This document shows, one piece after another, positions 11,941-25,204 of a stretch of 64,000 nucleotides of DNA. The notes below the pieces were generated by a model. The model saw only the letters and a program-made list of their open reading frames with translations. It ran no database searches and was not told where the DNA came from. This stretch comes from Gavia stellata (lineage: Eukaryota > Chordata > Aves > Gaviiformes > Gaviidae): positions 21,899,930 through 21,963,929 of the forward strand of contig NC_082595.1 in the NCBI RefSeq assembly GCF_030936135.1. Direction: 5' to 3'. Position 1 is the stretch's first letter; each line of letters opens with the position of its first letter. The position numbers were made by a program, and so were the translations under genes.

Positions 11941-14900
11941 CTGGGCATGTTCTCTTTATCATCTTGTAAATTCTGTCAGGACAAAACCTGGGGATTTTTA
12001 TACATTTTTCTACTCTGGTTAACTGGAGCAAGTAGCCACAGATCCAGCCGTGCTGCTGGTGATCTGGCAGCCCTGGAGCTGCAGATGGCTCAACAGCAGC
12101 ACACGCAGAGACCCACAGCATGCATGTTGGGCAGTCATCCTGCCCACTGTACATCTGATGAGTGCCAAGTGTATACTGTGCAAGATGCACTGGGCAAGCC
12201 CGGTACATCGTGGTACAAGTTTCTGAAATGCAGAAGCTCACTGCAGGTGTTGATCAGTTTTTCTGTGCTTAGGGTCAATGTGATTACTGGGGTGGAGACA
12301 CCCTTTGGTGGGCTACTGCAGTTGCACAGGGGTGTTGTAGCCTGTGGGCTGGTTCTGCTAAAAACCCATCCTCAGCTGCCATCTGCTGAGCACTGCGGAA
12401 AAAAGCAGCAGAAATTCCTGCCTGTGTTCAAGGCTTCCTCCTGCAGAGGAACCTAAAGCCTAAAGCCATCACTGAGCACCAAAATTCAAGTCAGTGGCCA
12501 GGGGGAGATGCTAAACACAATGTCCCTGGGCTTGTGAATGAAAATCAGCCCCCGTTTTCAGGTGCCCGAATAGGAATCAGGCTGCTGACTTTAGACCCAT
12601 GGCCTGAATTGCTGGTCTGGGGGTGCAGCCAAGAACTCCACAGAGTGAGAAAAATATGAATGGCTTACAGTAATCCTTTACATGAGGTCATAGAAATAAA
12701 GTGCTACTGTGTTGTCTAATTATAGGAAGAGGAGCTCATGAGGATAATTTTGAAATCATAAAGATGCTACTGCAGCATGAGCTGCAGGAAAAAAGTTCCT
12801 TTTTCTTAAATAAATCCGATACCTACATGATATAAATCAAATTCAGCTCACGCACAGTGTACCAGTACCTTAGAAGGCTGGATTTTGTTTGGCACCATGA
12901 TGTTACGACAAACTTGTTGCTGATCCTCTTAGTCATGCTCTTTTTCAACTTACTGTTGTACAGTTTGCAAAACATGCCACAGATCCTCATACTTAAAATA
13001 AAGATAATACTTACCCACCTAGAGCAAAACCTCTTCTACGCAGGGCTGTTTTGCCATGTATGTTTACAATGCCTAGTAAAATAGGATCTCATCATAATTT
13101 ATGATGTCTGGAGGGTAGTGTGAAGTGAAAAGATGACTGTTTTGACCCCATTTATGGGTACCAGGTATGTTTTATTTTTAAGACAGTGAGGGAGAAAAAA
13201 ATGAGAACAGGAAAAAAACAAAACAAAAACTGTGCCTGTGTCTACATGTAACAAACCTCTAATGCCACCTGCTGAGGAAACACTGAAAATGAGAATGCAG
13301 TCTCCAGCAAACTACTAATTGCATTATTCTTGTTATTGATTTCTTTTAACATTTATATTATATAAAAATACTGAAAGGATTTCAAGAAACTTAGGTGAAA
13401 ACTGTGAGTGTAATGAACTGGGTGTTTTTTTAAATACCCAAATGGTAGGAATTTCTTTTCAACCCTACTCCAGACACCAACTCCCTGTAATCAAGAAATG
13501 GTCCTATTATTCAACTTTAATTTTCTCTTTCTTCACTCCTAAATTAGCCACCCCAAAATTATCCTGAAATATATTTGCATCTTTTAATGTGGAAAGGATA
13601 GCTTATTAGCAGCACTGTGACTCCTTAAGGACATTGCTTTAGCCCTCAGCAATACAGAAAAAAAAGCTGTTTTCTTAAGCAAACCCCAATATAGAGCAAG
13701 TGCATACAATGCCAAATACAGCACTGGTCCTTCGTAATTAGAAAACAGAAATAGAAAAACAGTGAGGCCTATTTTTTAATATCCTTAAAATGTTTTATGC
13801 CAGCATGAACCTGCTGGTACCTGAACAGTTGTGCTGTGACACTAAAATGGAGACTCCAGGCCAATTACAATTCTTCCTGGCAGTGTATTATAAAATTATT
13901 GTGCAGTATTCAAAGGCATCTTCTTTGCTCATCATTCACTGGTGACAGAACTTAAGCTGCAGAAAAGGCTGTTAAGTCAACCTAAAAACTGCCAAGTCCT
14001 GTAAAATGTTGGGAATGCATATCCTAACACAGAGGGTATTAGAAGCCAAAGGGTTTTTTTTTCCTCTGCATTTTGCGTACATCTATTGCATGCTGCTCAC
14101 CCTGCAAATACGCACAAACACTGCTCTTCTACAGAAAAGAGAGAAAAAACAAATGGAAAGTGGTTTGGGTGGACGGAACGTCGTCAAACAGGGGGCACAG
14201 TATTCAAAATAAAACAGAAAGAAATTGTTAACTAGGTAGATGTATCTCAAAGTAAGATATCTCCGAGGTGGGGGCTTGTTTTCCTTTTGAGATACAGCAT
14301 GGAAATACAGTGTAAAACTATAATAATACAATATTAAGATGAACCTCTGGCTGCAGCAGTAGCAGTTTTTAAAACAGACATACAATGTTTCACAAAGTAA
14401 CAGGACAAAGATAACAAATACATCAAAGTTGTTTAGACATCAAGTTATTAGGTACCTTTTACCATACTTTCAGATGAGAGGGATGAAAGCAAAGAAGTAT
14501 TTTTACCCAGTTACATTTACTGAAAGAAAAATAAACAAGCCGTTTGTGTCATTCATGCATTTTCTTCCTGAAAGGAAAAAAGGACTTGGAACATTCAGGA
14601 CCCTTCTCATTTAAATGTCTGAAACAAAACACAATGGAAGGCATAAACAGCTCGGAAAACAAAGGCTGTCAGTCCATCCACTGCAGACTTCCTGATAAAT
14701 CCTAACCCCAGTGAGATTTAACAGGCCACATCATTAACAGCAAAGACCACCCAAGCAGTAGTGCACAAATGAAAATGGTTAAGCCTGACTTTATCAAACA
14801 GCCAGACCTACAACACATTCATGCTCTGATGAAAACAGCACAGTAACTTTGAGGATACTTGTTGGCCTAATTAATGAAAAGAATGGAAGAGTTTACTGGG

Positions 14901-15189
14901 ATTCTTAAGACTCGCATAGCAAAAGAACTAATAAAATATATAGATGAGTAGTTGATGTATTTTGACACGTAATGATTTCACTTCCAATTGGACCTTTCTG
15001 TTAGACTGGTCACTGCCTCAGGAAAATGCTCTTCCCACATCTGCCTGAATGCAGTACCCTTGAGCACTCAGCAGCAACACAAGTAAATGAAAATGTGCTC
15101 ATCGGATGCTCACCACGCTGTATTTCAACTGGAAAGCAAGATAAATTGAAATGCTTTCCACTTTGGTTTTCCATCTTCGTTTCTGGGAT

Positions 15190-15265
15190 GCTCATTGAGC
15201 AGATGGGGAAACCAAGCCATGACTATTCTAAGTGACTTCCTAGAATCATTCAGAAGTACAAAAAA
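15190..15265 (-). repeat. Possible MIR-like SINE remnant
   Basis: 'GAGCAGATGGGGAAACCAAG' followed by 'TAAGTGACTTCCTAGAATCA' resembles the reverse complement of the MIR core and tail ('CAGATGAGGAAACTGAGG...TAAGTGACTTGCCCAAGGTCA'). It is short and diverged, so the call is tentative. Confidence 0.4.
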
Positions 15266-15827
15266 ACATTCCTAAATACTTGATCTAAAGCATAGCTCTT
15301 AGATGACCACAGTCATATATACTCAGAGACATCTCTGTACCTTACTGACCCTGTATTTTATTGCATTTTCTCAATATTGATGGTGTAGCAAAATAAACAT
15401 TTCCAGGGCAAAATGCAAAAAAGAACCTAACAAAAATGTGCATTAATACATTAAATAAAATGTATATTAAAACGTAGTTGAAGCTACATACATAGTTTCT
15501 TCTATGTTACCTAGTAATAATGTTATTTCCAAAATATAAAGAGGTTGGATTTTCTCAGTGTGACAAAGTTGTTTAGCTGACAGAAAAAATCAAATGTTTA
15601 GAGCCAGTGATGAACAGACTGAACAGACCCTGGGAAACTGCTGAAATGATGAGTAGTGTTTTGTTTTCCTCACAACATTCACTTCTTAAGTCAACTGATC
15701 ATCAACATTTATTTTGAAACTTGGAGAAACGTATCTCAGATTTGGTATTTTAAACTTGCCTTGTAAACCTTGATATCTATAGGTGACTAGCAGAGGATTT
15801 TGTTTGGAGGCTTTCCCCACCCCCCAA

Positions 15828-15857
<30 letters not shown>
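15828..15857. repeat. (TTTA)n microsatellite
   Basis: About seven TTTA units in a row, directly after a short C-rich run. An ordinary tetranucleotide repeat. Confidence 0.85.
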
Positions 15858-15860
<3 letters not shown>

Positions 15861-16864
15861 AATTGACAAATTTGCCTAGTCTGTGTGATATGAATGGAAG
15901 TTTCTTTGGAAGAAAGACCATTTAAAACACAGCCCAAACATACTTGCAGCACACAGCTGCCAAGGAGCTGGTACTAAATGTAGGTACTTAACATGATCTT
16001 GCTACAAAGGCTGGCTCTCTTCCATTACTTTATATTGCGATCCTCTGCAAACTTTGTCCCAAATGCTAGATACTGTTGCGATTCAGAAGGATATGGAAAT
16101 GCAACCAACCAAATAGATGACAGAGATCAATTAGCTGAGGGAAGAAGTGAAAGCCAGAAGTCACTTGCAGATGCTTGCAGATGGTCTTACAGATGAGCAA
16201 ATGAGCATACAAATCTTACTTGAACTTGTGAAATTCCACTGATGTAAATGGCAATATTTTTCTATGTTAAATCAGACCCTATGCAAAGTTATCATCTGGT
16301 CTTTGGTTAGTTGTTGGCTTGAGAAACATGGCTTGCACTTCTAAAGGACTGAAATTTCATGTTTCAGCACCATAATTTAATTTCATATTTTTTAAAATGC
16401 ATCTTTTTTCTGGCATTTGAGGACTGTTGAGCAGAAGGCTCTCATGCAACCTTGTTTTTAGTAGATGGAATAAAAGGTCGAAACATGCCATATGGAGCAG
16501 GCAACGTGATTCTCTGTGTCTGGGTCCCTTGCAACATAGGCAGAAAGTTGCAGTTTTTGCTTTAGACGCAGCTGACATCGTCTCTGCATTGTTATGTCTC
16601 TTGTATGTGCACAGCGTGATCTAGAAAGCGAGTTATAATGGAGACAATCCCACTGCAAGGCTGATAGTAAAAGCTGTGCACAAAAGAACAGTATACCGCT
16701 ACATACAGCAGAGATACATTGCGTTTCTATTTGTTGTACTCCTCAACGTGTTCAATGGATTTCCAGATGATGAGTTTTGTTAGTATACAATTAAGGTAGG
16801 ATTTTAAATTTTGTTTAAAGGCCTCAAGATAACCTGTGAGAAAAAAGAAATCACTACATATGTG

Positions 16865-17010
16865 AACAGGAGAAATTGCTCTGATGGATCAGACTACTTC
16901 AGTTTAGTTCAAAACCCTATTACTGGTGTTGTCAAGCAACAGAAGCTTCAGAGGAAAAGACAAGTAGAACTGGTGCAGGTTAGCTGGGGCACAGGAAGAT
17001 GTCCATTGTC
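16865..17010 (+). repeat. Possible ancient repeat fragment
   Basis: Words such as 'TGATGGATCAGACTA' and 'CAGAAGCTTCAGAGGAA' resemble the 5' part of the same old repeat suspected at 9.9 kb. The match is weak and I would not rely on it without a repeat-library search. Confidence 0.25.
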
Positions 17011-20000
17011 TGTATTTCAGGAAAAATGAAAACCTTCAGTTGTTACCCCATCCAGACACCTTCTCTCTTTGCATTAACTTAGTATTCTAATGAAAGGTAC
17101 TTATCTCCTGTATAAAACACTCTGGTCACCTTCTGAGAACTCCAGCTTTGTGCTAAACTTTTTCAACCGCGTAAGAAAATGTCCTCATTTCTGAGCCTCT
17201 CACTGTCCAGCTTAATGCCTTACACATACAAAGCTTCCTCAACAAGAACAGAGATGCTGTGGTGTGCGGACCTGTGACACTTCAGACAACTAGCTGGCAC
17301 AGGCAAGTGCCCGCGTTAGAGGCCAAGTCCCCCTTTACTCAGTTTAACACCCTACCCTCGTCTAGAGTACCTTTAGGTACCTTTCCACCTCTCTCCATCT
17401 ATCTCCACAGGTCCAGAAGATGGACAATTTGCTCTACTACCCAATGGAAAATGATCAGGGGACAGCTTGCTTTTCTGAAGCCAAGAGAGCCATGAGGTAA
17501 GCAGCCTCCCACTCTCCCCTCTCTTAAGTCACAGAGAGGCGAGCATAGCAATAGCTCAGATATGGCTTTGTGAATCCATAACCTGCTGAAATGGGTCCCC
17601 TGGACTTGAGATTACTGTATTTATTTATCTTACCTGCTTTGCAGTCTGTTCTTACACTGCTGCAGCAGCCAGTCCCATGACGTCAGGACACGTAGGGCGT
17701 ATCTGAGCTGGCATTCAGCTTGGCAAGTCAGGTTCAACTAGCACTGAACTGCAGCTAGGAATTCAATATACACAGTCTGGCCAAGAAGCTTCATAAATAC
17801 ATAATTATGTTCCAGCCTCTGTTTGAAATGATGGAAACTACACCCAGTCACCACATCTAAATGTGCGATCACAGATTTTGAAGCCCAATTCTGTGCTATT
17901 TTAAAAAAGAAAGAGAACTCTTGCCCTTTGTTGTAATTCTGGTCACAAACATAGATATCCACAGCAATACAGAGCGTTAAAAGAAATGTTTTATAAACAA
18001 AATACTTTTATTAGACTAGTACACAGGTTATCTTAAATCAAGAATTAAAATACAGTTGGTATTAAACTATTGTTTCAGTTCATTTCACTAAAGTCAAAGT
18101 TACTGTAGATTAACCTCAGGAGGTAATATTTATCTGGGGAAAAAAAACGGTTTTTAAAAATACAGAGGGAAATTCTTTTTCCTCTTTTTATTTAGTGTGT
18201 TTTGGCAATATAATTTAAACTAGACAACTTAGCTAATAGAGCATAACACTAAGCAAAACCAGAACTTAACCGGAACTGAATATAGACTGTTTTATTGATC
18301 TATTCCTGCTTCTGATGTGACAATTATCCCATCACTACCTTTATGTTTCCATTTCATTAAATATAATTATTTTTCATTAGGCTTTCTGCAAGAGCTCCAT
18401 CCAAGAAAAACATCTTCAGTATTTACAGATACTCCAGATACCTAATCCAGCTTATTGGGTAACTGCTTCTTAGACGACACCTAGACAGAGAAATCCCTTC
18501 TGTTGTTTCTTCTTGTTTTATAGAAGCATCATAACACTATTGCCCTATCTGGACAGTGGTAGTCACATCCAGCCTGGGACAGAACTCAGCAATGGCAAAA
18601 ATATACTTGGGTGTGGCCTCTACAGACCACACCATCACCTGAGTGTTCAGTTACAGTGGTTTTTCATAGATTCACAGATTTAAGAAAACGACTGGCTATG
18701 TGCAAAACAAAGAGCAGTCTCTTCTAAAACAGGAGACCCTTTATACAATAAGCAGGCTCAGCATCCCACTTCAGAATGATGCAGTGGCAAGAGAATATAA
18801 GCCTCAACTTTAAAAATGGTAACCTGGCGCGCATATATATCCTTCAAGCCCACAGACAGAATTGTGAATTATTACTATTTGTTATTTTAAATCTCAGCTG
18901 TATCAGAAACCTCATTCTGACCTAAGTTGTATTACCCTGACGCTGTGCAAACAACGCAGAGTTTATACTGCAGCTCCTTTGGTATGCTGTTGTGAGCAAA
19001 GTTGTTGCTTTTGTATCAGACAGCGTGGTTAAAACAGATTACTACAAATCCATTATCTTTTCAGGGAGCCATCTAACCTTCTGGATAAATTTCTATTTTT
19101 GCACAATATTCCTCATAGGCTCACTGATCTTTATTATTTTTCTCTCAATCCTTGGTTGTAAGGAATGTTACTAGCAACACTTTGCTCATCAGTTAAACCA
19201 GCGACTGTTTTCATGCTCTTCCGAATGCAAAATAAAATCTTAAATTAGGCCTCTTACTTCAGTAACAAAGGTGTGTCAAGTCAGTTGCACTGGCTCACGT
19301 TACATGTGGCAACTTACTATACCACTGTAATTGGATCATTTTTAGCATATGCCCATTTCCTCAAAGGTGCAGATGGGGCCTGCCTCTGTTCTCTTCATTG
19401 ATCCTGGTGTCTCAAAGGTCTCGGCTAGATAACATGAAGAACCTGGACTGCTTTACTTTTTTTAAGGGACAATTGGATGAAAGGGGTTCAAACTTTAATG
19501 AGCATTTCCTTCTTTTTCCCCGCAATGTAGGAGCAACATATTTTGATGCAGCCTAAACTCTTTGCCAAATAATTTAACCCCAATCAGTAATAGCCTCCTC
19601 TAAACTGAATCTGTCATCCTATGCATCCAAGACTTAACCACATTAACTTAAATTCCTGTCAAGGTAAACAAAGGAACCTTTCTTATATATAGGATTCCTT
19701 CTACACACCCATTTCCTGGTAGGTTTCTGTACTTTTGGCTGATCTTTTATTGCTGCCCACATGCTAGAGACTCTTCTGCCAGCACCTCAATATCCCTGTT
19801 CTCAAAAGATTTGTCATGGATTTATTCTAAAATACAAAATTTGATTGCTCATATATGCTCAGATACTCAGCCCAATGTATATATAGCAAATAGATTTTGA
19901 AAAACGCAGTTTTTCCAACAAGTGTTTACATTTCCATTTAACATGTGAATACTTTCCCATTATATAGTAAGAATATGAAGTACAGAAAAATTAAATTATT

Positions 20001-21211
20001 AAGATAATGATCTGGGAAAGAGAAATCTTAAGTATTTTAGAGAGTCACCTCCTGCATCTAGTGGAAATAGCACATACACATTATAAAGTTGTACACTGTA
20101 CTGTAATACATATGACATAATTTTCCAATTTCCTGAAAGAGAGTCATGAAAGCCATTTACAAACAACTAGCTCATATTTTCTCCAGAGTAAATCACATGA
20201 AATACATGTAGAAACTGGATTAAGGAGGGATTGTATAGCAGTGCCATTAAAACAGTCCAAAAAAGCACTGATCCTGCAGTGAATCTGAGTAGTCATACAC
20301 CGGAGCAAGATCAAGAACAGTTTTTCCAAAACGTCTGATCAAAATTCACTAATAAAATCAGACAGAACAATAATATTAGCTTTTAAAGAGTTTGACAGAA
20401 CAGCAAGAAGACCATTGAAAATATCCCTGTTTTATCAATTACATTCCAACAAAAATCATAATCTGGATTACAAGTATACTGCATATCCGCATAAGCACCA
20501 AGATAATATAAAGTACAAACTTAACCTTCAAGTCCCTCTGATAAATGGTCCCCTATACAAATGCAAATTTTTAATGCACATTTAAGTACTTTTGGCAAGA
20601 GGTACAGAAAAGTCACTGCAAAGTCTGAAAAACAATTCTAAACCTTGAAAACTTGAAAAAAGATCAAAGGTAGAGCATTTTCTAATAGTCTGATACATAA
20701 TAAATTCTGTCACTAAAATTCTGGTTTTAGAAATAGCAAAATTCACTCCAGCTCCTGAGATAAACTGCAGATCACCTGTGAAGATTTACTAGATTGTATC
20801 ACACTCTCTTTCTCACCTTCTTTTACACACTGCAAACAAGTTCTGAACTGAAGCTTCAGCTAAACTTACAAGTCAGCAAAGCATGTGAATGATCAAAACA
20901 TTCAAATTTTCTTTTCCACTATAAAAACAAGAGACTGGCAATTTAGGTCAGAGACAGATAGACTTTAGCCACAGCCTGTCAAAATAATTTCCAGACAGAG
21001 GCAGTTGTTTTAAATGAACTGCACTTGCATCATTTAAATTAATCTAAATCTTTGTTTCTGTCCTGTTTTCGCTGACAACTGTGCTCTTATTCATCCACCT
21101 GCTGTTTAAGAAAGCATACCATGCATGACTTCAGAATCCTAGGGTCAAATTTTTAACAAGAGCATGAGTCACCTAATAGCTCAGCACGTCTCTGATTGTA
21201 TGCTGGAACCA

Positions 21212-22254
21212 TCAATGTGCTTCATTACTACTAGCCATATGGTCAGTTCCTAACTTAGCATTAATTTTGTGCTCCATCTTCTGTAACACTGCTGGAAGAT
21301 CCAGAACAGAAGAAATAATATAATGAGGTACTGGGGAGGTATCTACTGGGGTAGTCATTGCTTTGTTTAACCAGACAGTTGCTTTCAAGCCAGCATTCAG
21401 GCCTCCTTGAATATCGGTATCTAGAGAGTCACCAACCATAACACACTCTGCGGGCTGCACCCCCAGGAGATCGCAACAGTAATGGAATATGGATGGCGCC
21501 GGTTTCTCTTCTTTCTGCTCACCTCCCACAACGATGGCATCGAAGTAGGGCTGACAGGCGCACGCTTCGATCTTCTCCCTCTGCGTCTGTTTGTCGCCGT
21601 TAGTCAAGAGCAGCAAGCGGAGCCCCTTCCGCAGCTCGGTGAGCATGCCCCGCGTGTCCTCGGCCAGGGTGAGGTGCTGGAGGCGGGTCGTTTTCCAGAG
21701 GAAATAGCACTCGGCGGCCAGGTTTCGGTTCACCTCCCCGCCGATCGTCTCCTGGATCGCCTCCTCCCAGTGCGAAATCCGCAGGTCGGTGATGCACATC
21801 TTGGCGGGATCGTGACACTCCTTGAGAAGCTTGGCCTGGACCTTATCGCAAATGACACGGGCTTCTCCCTCACCGTAGTGGTGCTTTGACTGCAGGGCAT
21901 TCATCACCTTTAACAGACAAGAGGCCCTCATCGGTGCGCTGCACGCACGGAGCGTGGCGCCGCGCACCCCCCCGCACTCCCAGCGCCGCGCCGCGTCCGT
22001 TAACGGCCCCCGAGGGGCCTCCGGCTGCGCGTCAGCGCCGGGCAGGCAGCGCGCCGGCCGGCCGGCAGGGGGACGGCAGACGCGCGGCGCCGCGGCCGCC
22101 GGGCCGGGGGGGGCCCGTGGGCGCAGGCCCCGTGTCGGAGGGCCGCGGGGGACAAGGACAGTACCTCCTCGATGGCGCGCCGCCCGGCCGCCGCCGTGTC
22201 GACCAGCGTGTTGTCCAAGTCGAAGAACACCGCCTTGACGCCGTGCACCCCCAT
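21212..22254 (-). CDS. NANP: N-acylneuraminate-9-phosphatase (HAD family)
   Basis: Dephosphorylates N-acetylneuraminate-9-phosphate to free sialic acid, the last step of cytosolic sialic acid synthesis before CMP activation. There are two coding exons: 22,254-22,165 (30 codons, donor GAG|GTACTG) and 21,907-21,212 (acceptor TTAAAG|GTG, phase 0), giving 261 residues; the human protein has 248. HAD motif I is FFDLDNT with nucleophile Asp12 and acid/base Asp14. Motif II is LTNGD with Thr132. The motif III lysine is Lys165 in EEKPAPSIF. Motif IV is MVGDSLDTD with Asp190 and Asp195. The cap region with ITDLR and HWEEAIQET lies between motifs I and II. The start follows the family's MG-x-x-x-VxAVFFDLDNT beginning. 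The C-terminal tail of about 20 residues after the last leucine-rich helix differs from and exceeds the human one. The single GC-rich intron (257 bp) has no stop in the exon 2 frame, so a longer open frame there is only a shadow. Confidence 0.96.
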
Positions 22255-23300
22255 GGCGCCGCCTCTCGCGAGAGCCGGCCCGCTCTAACGGCCGAGCCGC
22301 CAGGGCGGAAGGGAGCGCCCCAACCGCCGCCAAAGCCGCCCGTGCCGGGGCACAGCGGGGCGGGGCCGGCCGCCCCGCTCCTGCCCCGCCCCTCGCCGGT
22401 GCTGAAGGGGGAGCCCCGCCCCGCCCCGCCCCGCCCCTCTGCCGTAAAACGCGCTCCCCGGTGCACGCCGGGCTGCGGGTGGAGCCAGGGGTGCTCCGCT
22501 GGGCCGTGGAGTGGGGCTGCGAGGGCACTCCCGCCCAGGTCCCCGGGGGGCTGGGAAGAGGGGCCGCCAGGGGACCTCCCGGGGACCTCCCCTACCACCG
22601 CCAGCCGCGGGGTCCTGCGCGTCTCTTGTCGGGCCGGCCGTGGGGCGGGGTGCGGTACGCGAGGGGAAGGGGAGCCGCGGCGGCTGCTGAGCCGGGCAGG
22701 AGGAGGCACTGTCTGAGCAGGGAGGGGAGAGCGGGGCGTGTGGAGAGCGGCGACACGGGGACCCGAAAGTGGCGTGGGCGGGGCCGCTCTTCTGGTTTTG
22801 GGGGGTTTTCTTCGTTTTTGGGTTTTTTTCTCTTCTTCTCTTAAGGAGGGCTTTCTGGGTGAGGCAACGAGAGCTGGCGTCTGATTTGATAGTACCTGTT
22901 GAAATGGTGCCAGGGCACAGCTTCACCGTGAAGGGATTTCCCCCCCGCAGCGTTTCCACCCGGGAACGGTTGCGCGGCGGCCGCCGCAGCTTTCCTGCCC
23001 GCTCCCGGCGGCAGCGGCAGCTCCGCTCCCTGTGCCGCCCGTGGGGCTCGCTGCCGTCCTGCCCGCGGCTGCTGTCACTGGTGAAGCCTGCTACCGCCCT
23101 TACGAAGTGTTACCAGTAAGCCCTCTTCACGGGGTCGCTGCGTGGCGCCCCAAGGTGCCGAAGTGCGTAGGTTCGTAGTCCGGAGCATGCCTTGAACAGG
23201 CGTTGGTGGGAAGGGACCTGCACGGAGGAGGAGGACATCCACGCAAGAGATGCGGTTCAGTTCGGCGGGCAGGCACAGCGCCCTTCCCGGCTCCGATGGT
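21590..23300. promoter_or_regulatory. CpG island over NANP promoter and exon 1
   Basis: A block of very high GC and CpG density covers the end of NANP exon 2, its short intron, exon 1 and about 1 kb upstream. GC-box words (GGGGCGGGGC, CCCCGCCCCGCCCC) lie near 22,355-22,440, just upstream of the NANP start codon at 22,254, and no TATA box is obvious. The island fits a housekeeping promoter firing leftward. It is wide enough to start a rightward non-coding transcript too, but nothing in the sequence proves one. All the long open frames on both strands here are GC artefacts. Confidence 0.75.
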
Positions 23301-25204
23301 GCCCTCTGGAGTGTGTCTTCCTGCGGAGTCACCTGTGGGCAAAGCAAGCCGCAACCAGCACCAGGATGATTTGTTCGTGATAAAGTCAAAGCCAATGACT
23401 CCACTATAAATGCTTTGGTATTTGGGGAACTGCTATGATATTAGAATATTTGAAATTCCAAAGGTCGATATTTTCTAGAGCAAATGAATCTGAAAGGCAT
23501 TTGGATGAAGGCCTGAAAGGCATGATAGAACAAGTTTTATAGGTGTGTGTAACAACTGCTGTTTCAGAATACATCACTTCCCCAGGGTGAAGTTTAACAG
23601 CAGGCTTGATTGCTCAAGTAATATTCCTATTGTTCTTTGACAACATCTTTTGATAAACACAGCATCTTTTTTACCAGCCAGCAAGCAGGTTTTGTTGATT
23701 TGATTTCTGTTAATAATGTCTCATCAACAATAGGAGTAATAATTAAATGCAATTCACAAAGCTGGAGAAAACTGGAAGTTCACTTCAGGCCACTTGACGT
23801 TCTGAAAACTGCACCTTTGATAGCAGTCTCTTTGTCTGATAAAAGATGCTGGGTCACACATATGGCCAAAAAAAAATCGTGCCAAAGAGCTGGGTGTATG
23901 GCAATTAGAACTACAGAAGGCAGTATTTAAGGAGAGGGAGGGATTCTGAGAAGCTGCAGACATGGCTAAGGATCCTGTAGTTGAGGAAATAGGGCAATTT
24001 AATTAAAACTCCTCCTAGTTGACTTGTAATAAAATTACTAATTTCATTTGATAAAATGGAGGTGTTAGGCATGTGGATTTCAGGTGCCTCTACTGAGTTA
24101 CTGTTTTTCAGAATTTACATAGCAGAGTGATTAAAAATAGCTGGATTTCTAGGATTCTCTCCACTTAAGATGGTATCTGGTTCAGACAGCCCTGTCTTCC
24201 AGTCAGTGAGCCATGGATCCTGTGAAATGTGTACCTTTCAGAAAAGGTACGTTTACATAAAAGTTATCGTTGTGCTTTCTTTGACAGTTGGTCAAAGAGG
24301 TCATAACTGGAAAATATGTGTCTTAAAAGATTTTATAATATATATCTTTACTAGGAGCTTTCAGATACAGAAGTGAAGCAGTTAAACCATGGATTATAAT
24401 TCTGTTTTAAACTTACTATTTTATTTTCATTTTTCTCATCAATTGACTGTGCATGGAAAACTTACATTCACTTCAGAGTAGGACTGCAATTGTAAAATGT
24501 GCTTTTGTGTATACTTGTAAAAGTCACTGGAAGGTTGTTTAGCTTCAGGCAGCTGTTTGCTATGCTATATTTGTATGAATCCTGTAGTTAGCAAATAAGG
24601 CCACTCGTGACAGCTTTTTCTACTGGCATTTCAGCATGTGTCATCTGTGTGCAATCTTATGCTTTCAGGTGTGCCCATTGCTTTCTCATTGTTCTTTCTG
24701 CAGGCTCACTGGAGGCTAGAAATGCCTCACAGAAGCTCAGAGCCAGGAAAAGAATGGTGATCAGAAACCTAAGGAGGAGTCAAGTTGAAACATAAGGTGT
24801 ATTGCACATTTTAGAAGTGCTGAATGTAAGAATGCTGCTTTGGTATCTTTAAATAATGTCCATACATAGAATTATGGAATTGCTCTAGGTGGGGCTTTAA
24901 CAGGGAAGACTATCGTGAACATTTTCAAAGAAAACCTGTTTTGTCTGTACACATAATCTGTTGATTATGTGACTCATATCATGGTTTGTCTTTTTTTTTT
25001 CTATGGGATGATTATACTTGGAAGTTTAGCATTTTGAGCTCTGATGTTTTTCTCTGCATCCCCACTGGCAGCTGTGTGGGTTCCTTGTTGGTTGTGTCAG
25101 CGCTATGGGAGACAGGTGTGCTTCCTGGGTGCTGGTGGGTGCCCAAGCCATTTCCTCATACAAAGGATGGGATCTAAAGCTTACTGCTGTTTTCCTTCTC
25201 TCCT
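23301..25204. other. Intergenic DNA, nothing recognised
   Basis: The interval between the NANP CpG island and the first LTR. I see no exon, repeat or motif that I can support. Confidence 0.5.

Larger units (their letters stand above)
1..21211. other. Intergenic DNA without a supported gene
   Basis: I see no exon chain, conserved protein motif or CpG island in this stretch. Open frames are short and none shows a recognisable domain. It holds simple repeats (around 3.4, 4.1, 5.9 and 15.8 kb), an AT-rich palindrome near 6.4 kb, MIR-like SINE remnants near 11.8 and 15.2 kb, and possible ancient repeats near 9.9 and 16.9 kb, listed separately. The right-hand part, roughly 18-21.2 kb, may include the 3' untranslated region of NANP, which is transcribed leftward. 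Possible AATAAA signals on the minus strand are at 19,751-19,746 and 18,012-18,007, but I cannot tell which, if either, is used. Confidence 0.6.

Noticed and set aside
1-21000. SULT6B1 expected beside EIF2AK2 from human gene order
   Set aside because: I looked for sulfotransferase exon wording (PAPS-binding motifs) and saw none on either strand.
21212-22528. A 438-codon minus-strand frame extending NANP exon 2 upstream
   Set aside because: The extension runs through the GC-rich intron, and exon 1 with the catalytic DLDNT motif lies in another frame. Splicing at GAG|GT and AAAG|GTG gives the correct protein.
21886-22716. A 276-codon plus-strand frame antisense to NANP
   Set aside because: It is proline/arginine/glycine-rich low-complexity translation of a CpG island and shows no domain.
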